Shown here piece by piece: positions 59,842 to 64,000 of a stretch of 64,000 bases of DNA (position 1 is its first letter; each line of letters opens with the position of its first letter). The notes beneath the pieces are model-generated. The model was not told where the DNA came from and did not search any database. It saw only the letters and a list, made by a program, of their open reading frames with translations. This DNA is from Spongiibacteraceae bacterium UBA5047. Its GTDB lineage: Bacteria > Pseudomonadota > Gammaproteobacteria > Pseudomonadales > Spongiibacteraceae. A program made the translations under genes and the position numbers. Location: NCBI GenBank assembly GCA_002415025.1, contig DIBR01000002.1, positions 234,205-298,204 on the forward strand. The letters are read 5' to 3'.

Positions 59842-62016
59842 ATGGTCAGAAGTGCACTTTTCCCATTTGTGATGGTGAGTCTTTCGGCGACGCTGATTTC
59901 TGCTTGTGGCGGCGACGATGGGCGTACGGGCGCTGCGGTACCACACATCACATATTCTTCAGCACAAAGTGATTGGCGCCACTACTTGGGTGACGCCTCA
60001 TCGGCGCAGTATTCTCCATTAACAGAAATACGCACAACCAATGTAGATCGGCTACAGGTTGCCTGGCGTTACACCAGCGAACAGGTAGACCCGGACGAAG
60101 GCACGCAACTACAAACCAATCCTCTGGTGATCAACGGCGTGCTCTATGGCGTCTCGCCGCATTTGAAGGTATTTGCCTTAAATGCGGCAACAGGAGAAGA
60201 GCTTTGGCGATTCAACACTCCACGACAGCGCTCGTTAATGCCGAACCCGAATCGTGGTTTGGCATACTGGCCCGGCGATGAGCGGCAGCGTCCCCGACTG
60301 CTGTTCAGTGCGGATCATTTTCTTTACGCGATAGATGCCGGCACCGGCAAACTGAGTAAAGATTTTGGCGAGGGCGGCAAAGTGGATTTGCGTCAAGGCT
60401 ACGCCGACAAAGATCCGGATAGCATCACAGTGAATGCGACCTCTCCCGGCGCAATCTACAATAATATTCTTGTTCTCGGTTCGCGAGTATCCGAGTTTAC
60501 CGGTGCTTCTCCGGGCGATATCCGCGCTTTTGATGTGCGCAGTGGTGAGCTTGTATGGGCCTTTAAAACCATTCCTGACGCGGGCGAAGCTGGCGCGGAG
60601 ACCTGGCCTGAAGATCCGAGATCGCGTTCCGGCGGCGCCAACTCCTGGCCGGGAATCAGTATTGATCACGACCGTGGCATCGCCTATGTACCGACCGGCT
60701 CGGCGACCTTTGACTTTTATGGTGCTGATCGGGAGGGGGATAATCTTTTTGCCAATTCACTGATTGCTCTCGACGCAACAACGGGAAAGAGAATCTGGCA
60801 TCAACAAATAATCCGTCATGACCTGTGGGATAGAGACCTGCCTGCCGCGCCCAACCTTATTACGCTGAACCGCAACGGACAGCAGATACCCGCTGTGGCG
60901 CAGGTTACAAAGACCGGGCATGTATTCGTGTTTCACCGCGAAACCGGCGAGCCCCTGTATCCGATGGAAGAGGTGCCCGTGGGCGGCGCAGCACTGCCCG
61001 GCGAGTTTCCGGCAGCAACGCAGCGATTGCCCCTGTCACCGCCACCCTTTACCAGGCAGCAGCTTACTGCGGAGTTACTGTCTGATCGAACGCCCTACGT
61101 TGCCAACGCTGTGCGCAGAAAGTTCGATGCGCTTTCCTATCAAGGGCTCTATACCCTGCCCAGCATGGAGGGAACGCTGGTATACCCCGGCATTGATGGC
61201 GGAGCCGAATGGGGTGGAGCGGCCTGGGACGAGGCCGCGCAAACCTTGTTCGTTAACGCGAATGAAGTCCCCTATATTATTCAGATGGTGGTTGGCGATG
61301 CGACCGACGAAGCGGTGCGAACGCCACGAGCTGCGTACCTGATTGGCTGTTCAGGTTGCCACGGAGTTGATCGAAAAGGTGACGGTATCAGCGTGCCTTC
61401 GCTGGTCAATCTTGGCGAGCGCATGAACGCCTGGAAGGCCTACACCATCGCCCGGGACGGTCGCGGCCGGATGCCGGCCAACGAGTTGTTGCCCTGGTAT
61501 GGTTTGGCTGCGGTGATTGGCTATCTTTATTTCGGTGACCATGAAGCAGAGCTTGCCACTCCGGAGAAATCCGCCACACAGCGCTCGTTTCTGAATGCCG
61601 GCTGGCAGAAATTTGTTGACCCCGACGGCTTGCCTGCCAGTGCGCCGCCCTGGGGTACGCTCACGGCTATTGACCTGAAAACAGAAACTATCAAGTGGCG
61701 TCTGCCGCTGGGTGACTATCCCAAAGCCTTGTCGATGGGGCATTCCGGGTTCGGCGCGGAAAATTACGGCGGCCCGGTGGTAACGGCCGGTGGCGTCCTG
61801 TTCATAGCGGCCACACCGGATTCGAAGTTTCGCGCTTTTGACAGCCGCTCCGGAGACTTGCTCTGGGAAACAACACTACCCGCACCGGGTTTCGCCACGC
61901 CGGCGGTGTATCAGGCGGGCGGCCGGCAGTTTGTGGTGATCGCTGCCGGTGGTGGCAAGCTGGGGCAGGGCTCGGCGGCTGAATATATTGCTTACGCGCT
62001 GCCCTCAGCGCCCTGA
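59842..62016 (+). CDS. PQQ-dependent dehydrogenase lipoprotein with haem c site
   Basis: Quinohaemoprotein of 724 residues. A lipobox LISAC (Cys22) anchors it outside the cytoplasm. The N-terminal WRHYLGDASSAQYSPLTEI and NVDRLQVAWRYTSE are the standard start of PQQ propellers. Blade repeats such as VFALNAATGEELWRFNTP and FRAFDSRSGDLLWETTLP follow. A single cytochrome c motif CSGCH (503-507) lies in an inserted loop with a distal GRMPAN Met. PQQ enzymes of this type oxidise alcohols, sugars or aldehydes in the periplasm. No PQQ-synthesis gene is in the window. The cytochrome gene that follows probably takes the electrons. Confidence 0.9.
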   Translation: MVRSALFPFVMVSLSATLISACGGDDGRTGAAVPHITYSSAQSDWRHYLGDASSAQYSPLTEIRTTNVDRLQVAWRYTSEQVDPDEGTQLQTNPLVINGVLYGVSPHLKVFALNAATGEELWRFNTPRQRSLMPNPNRGLAYWPGDERQRPRLLFSADHFLYAIDAGTGKLSKDFGEGGKVDLRQGYADKDPDSITVNATSPGAIYNNILVLGSRVSEFTGASPGDIRAFDVRSGELVWAFKTIPDAGEAGAETWPEDPRSRSGGANSWPGISIDHDRGIAYVPTGSATFDFYGADREGDNLFANSLIALDATTGKRIWHQQIIRHDLWDRDLPAAPNLITLNRNGQQIPAVAQVTKTGHVFVFHRETGEPLYPMEEVPVGGAALPGEFPAATQRLPLSPPPFTRQQLTAELLSDRTPYVANAVRRKFDALSYQGLYTLPSMEGTLVYPGIDGGAEWGGAAWDEAAQTLFVNANEVPYIIQMVVGDATDEAVRTPRAAYLIGCSGCHGVDRKGDGISVPSLVNLGERMNAWKAYTIARDGRGRMPANELLPWYGLAAVIGYLYFGDHEAELATPEKSATQRSFLNAGWQKFVDPDGLPASAPPWGTLTAIDLKTETIKWRLPLGDYPKALSMGHSGFGAENYGGPVVTAGGVLFIAATPDSKFRAFDSRSGDLLWETTLPAPGFATPAVYQAGGRQFVVIAAGGGKLGQGSAAEYIAYALPSAP

Positions 62017-62061
62017 GGCTTTGTTTATTAACGCGGCAATATTGTGACTGATCGAGGGTTC

Positions 62062-64000
62062 ATGAATAAGAAATGGCGAATAATATTTGTTTGTTGGTTA
62101 CTGCTGGGTTTTTGCGGGTGGCTGGGTTTTAAAGTCTGGTTGGCCGCTCAACCGGAAGATTTTCGTCAGCAGGTGGATGAACTTTCGACGGCTGACTTCT
62201 GGCGGCACGTCTGGTTACAGGTTGTACCCCTTGAAAAACAGGATATGGCAGCCTGGCAGCGTCGAACCTACGAAGGGCGCGGTCGCAGCCCCTGGGTGTT
62301 TCGAACCAGTCTGGACGGGCAGCCGCGAATGCTGAACCTGGCTGTTGCTCCGGATATCTGGCTGAGCTACAGCCTGGAGCGAATGGCGCCGTACCAACTG
62401 TGGCGTGGAGCGTTGCAGCTCGATGGAACCGTTTTTGATGGCGGGCAGGGAGGCGAGCCTTACAGCGAAGGCGACGCATACCTGCGACAATTGAAGGCAG
62501 ATGCCTGGTGGCTGGGTGCCGACAACGGCCATTGGCGAAACGCCAGTGCAGAATTTACTGCCTACGAGCTGAGCGATAAGGGCAACACTCTGCAGTTGGA
62601 GTACACGCTTGGCGCCGGTAACCACGAGGTACGCATTCGGGAGAGGCCGCGAATTGTAGTGAGCCCGGAAGGTCTGACCTTCGAGCGTGATATTAAGATT
62701 GTCGATAATCCGGCGGCAATAGCCGTTCGTTTCGGTGCCGGAAATCCAGCGTTGGAATCGGCCACGGTTTTGCCCGGCACTGTTCTGCAAGAGTCAGAAA
62801 ATTTTGTTTATCGCCGGCAATTTGATAAACCGGATATTCCCATCACCGGGCAAGGAGGTGCTGATACTGCGCTGGCCAAGGGTGAGCAGCTTGTAGCCGG
62901 GAGTGACTGTTTAAGCTGTCACAGCAAGCATGAACGCATTGTCGGTCCGGCCTGGAGCGAGATCGCCCAGCGCTATGCGTCCTCATCGGGTGTGGTAGAC
63001 CAATTGGCCGATAGAATCACCGCCGGTAGTCGCGGTGTTTGGGGGCAGGTTGCGATGCCACCGCACCCCGACCTGACGCAAACGCAGGCAGCGGAGATGG
63101 CGCGCTTCATTCTCGCGCAAAAAGACGGCGGGAGTCATTTGCCTGACGACGTGATTGCGCTGCGCAAACAGGTGCCCCACAGTTATGAAGCCATAGCAGT
63201 AAATAAACCGGCTGGCCTGCATCCCGCGCTGCAAACCTCAACCCTGCTTGTTGATGGCTTTACGCCGGCCATCGGCGGTATGGCGCTGGACGCAAGTGAC
63301 ACCTTGTTTGTGACCACCTGGGACAGGGACGGTTCTGTCTTCCGCCTTGATGGCTGGCGTTCAGGCCAACCGGAAATCACCCGTATTGCGGAAGGCCTGC
63401 ACGAGCCGCTGGGTTTGGCTGCGGTTGATGGGCGGCTGTTCGTTATGCAAAAACAGGAGCTGACAGAGCTTGTTGATAGTGACGGCGATGGCGTTATTGA
63501 CCGATACCAGAAGCTCAGCAGCGATTGGCAGGTAACAACAAACTTTCATGAATTCGGCTTTGGTCTGGCCGCCGATCAAGAATGGCTCTATGGCGGTTTG
63601 TCTGTGTGTGTTGAAGTGGGTGGCAAGAGTTGTCAGGTGCAGGCAGAAAAGCGTGGCAGTATTTTTCGCGTACACAAAACCACCGGAGAGTTTGAAGTAA
63701 TTGCCGATGGCTTTCGGACGCCTAATGGCATTCATGCTTCACGCACCGGCGAGTTGCTAGTGACCGATAACCAAGGAGATTGGTTGCCCGCGAGCAAGTT
63801 AGTGGTGGCGCGCAACGGCGACTATTTTGGTTTTGGCGGGCGCAGTGAAGCAAAAGCGCCGACATTGTGGTTGCCACAAAATGAGATCGGTAATTCACCC
63901 ACCCAGCCGCTGTGGCTGAGTGCCGGGCCCTATGCCGGTCAGGTTGTATTTGGTGATATTTATAACGGTGGAATCAAGCGGGCATTTCTGGAGAAAGTTG
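62062..64000 (+). CDS. Cytochrome c fused to beta-propeller (3' end cut by window)
   Basis: Exported or membrane-anchored protein with at least 646 residues in the window. One N-terminal hydrophobic segment (about 6-27) is followed by about 240 residues of beta-rich sequence resembling a carbohydrate-binding or jelly-roll domain. A c-type cytochrome follows, with CLSCH at 283-287 and VGPAWSEIAQRY and VAMPPHPDLT, similar to soluble class I cytochromes. A C-terminal propeller (from about 400) resembles glucose/sorbosone dehydrogenase-type (PVC-type) domains: GGMALDASDTLFVTTWDRDGSVFR. GAGGG lies upstream of the ATG. It sits 45 bases after the PQQ gene and is its likely electron acceptor. Confidence 0.82.
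   Translation, partial: MNKKWRIIFVCWLLLGFCGWLGFKVWLAAQPEDFRQQVDELSTADFWRHVWLQVVPLEKQDMAAWQRRTYEGRGRSPWVFRTSLDGQPRMLNLAVAPDIWLSYSLERMAPYQLWRGALQLDGTVFDGGQGGEPYSEGDAYLRQLKADAWWLGADNGHWRNASAEFTAYELSDKGNTLQLEYTLGAGNHEVRIRERPRIVVSPEGLTFERDIKIVDNPAAIAVRFGAGNPALESATVLPGTVLQESENFVYRRQFDKPDIPITGQGGADTALAKGEQLVAGSDCLSCHSKHERIVGPAWSEIAQRYASSSGVVDQLADRITAGSRGVWGQVAMPPHPDLTQTQAAEMARFILAQKDGGSHLPDDVIALRKQVPHSYEAIAVNKPAGLHPALQTSTLLVDGFTPAIGGMALDASDTLFVTTWDRDGSVFRLDGWRSGQPEITRIAEGLHEPLGLAAVDGRLFVMQKQELTELVDSDGDGVIDRYQKLSSDWQVTTNFHEFGFGLAADQEWLYGGLSVCVEVGGKSCQVQAEKRGSIFRVHKTTGEFEVIADGFRTPNGIHASRTGELLVTDNQGDWLPASKLVVARNGDYFGFGGRSEAKAPTLWLPQNEIGNSPTQPLWLSAGPYAGQVVFGDIYNGGIKRAFLEKV

Noticed and set aside
1..64000. 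Prophage, integron, insertion sequence or tRNA
   Set aside because: No integrase, transposase, capsid or tRNA-like cloverleaf was recognised; only REP and MITE-like repeats are seen.

Overview
The window is chromosomal DNA from a gammaproteobacterium, read from gene content and order. The left end (ABC-F ATPase, TIGR02444-family protein, AlgP-like Ala/Lys/Pro-rich protein, FKBP isomerase) has the order I recall around algP in Pseudomonas. TonB-dependent receptors, a TRAP transporter, OmpA/TSP3 porins, a rubredoxin-rubredoxin reductase fusion and Pseudomonas-like REP palindromes suit a marine heterotroph near Pseudomonadales/Cellvibrionales (Halieaceae- or Spongiibacteraceae-like). The family placement is inference. 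I saw no rRNA, tRNA, CRISPR array, transposase or phage gene.

Layout. 1-7.4 kb: algP-type locus, then a tightly packed leftward gshA-acpH-dsbB-lrgA-lrgB operon. 7.6-16.5 kb: a cytochrome P450, two PilZ proteins flanking a response regulator, a moaA-cupin-moxR-coxE run, and a membrane GGDEF/EAL protein with a degenerate GGDEF half. 16.5-22.6 kb: propeller lipoprotein, OmpA/TSP3 porin, a PA0069-type radical SAM gene behind a near-perfect LexA (SOS) box, a membrane AraC regulator and a PAP2 phosphatase. 22.6-28.8 kb: REP cluster, TonB receptor, CNNM/CBS protein, TauE-like permease, rubredoxin fusion. 28.9-37.6 kb: ubiC-ubiA, FemAB-like protein, a coupled pair of carboxymuconolactone decarboxylase-fold genes ending inside a MITE-like palindrome, a second OmpA/TSP3 porin, a methyltransferase, and a YbjQ-YbjQ-M48 operon followed by an EVE protein. 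37.6-43.8 kb: yaaA, TRAP permeases, small metabolic enzymes and a TRAP binding protein on the opposite strand. 43.8-52.1 kb: uvrD, a hexR-like regulator, recG with a duplicated 3' scrap between REP arms, then three nucleotide-sugar/SDR-type genes including galE.

52.1-64 kb is the most accessory-looking part. An exported type-B carboxylesterase is divergent from a TonB-dependent receptor, with a perfect 16-bp-arm palindrome between them. A minimal AraC regulator, a lipoprotein alpha/beta-hydrolase, an M28-fold protein lacking most metal ligands, a lipoprotein PQQ dehydrogenase carrying a haem c site, and a cytochrome c-propeller fusion (cut by the window end) follow. Together they read as an envelope system that hydrolyses and oxidises an ester- or alcohol-containing compound and imports products. 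The substrate cannot be told from sequence and this is the best candidate for an undescribed system.
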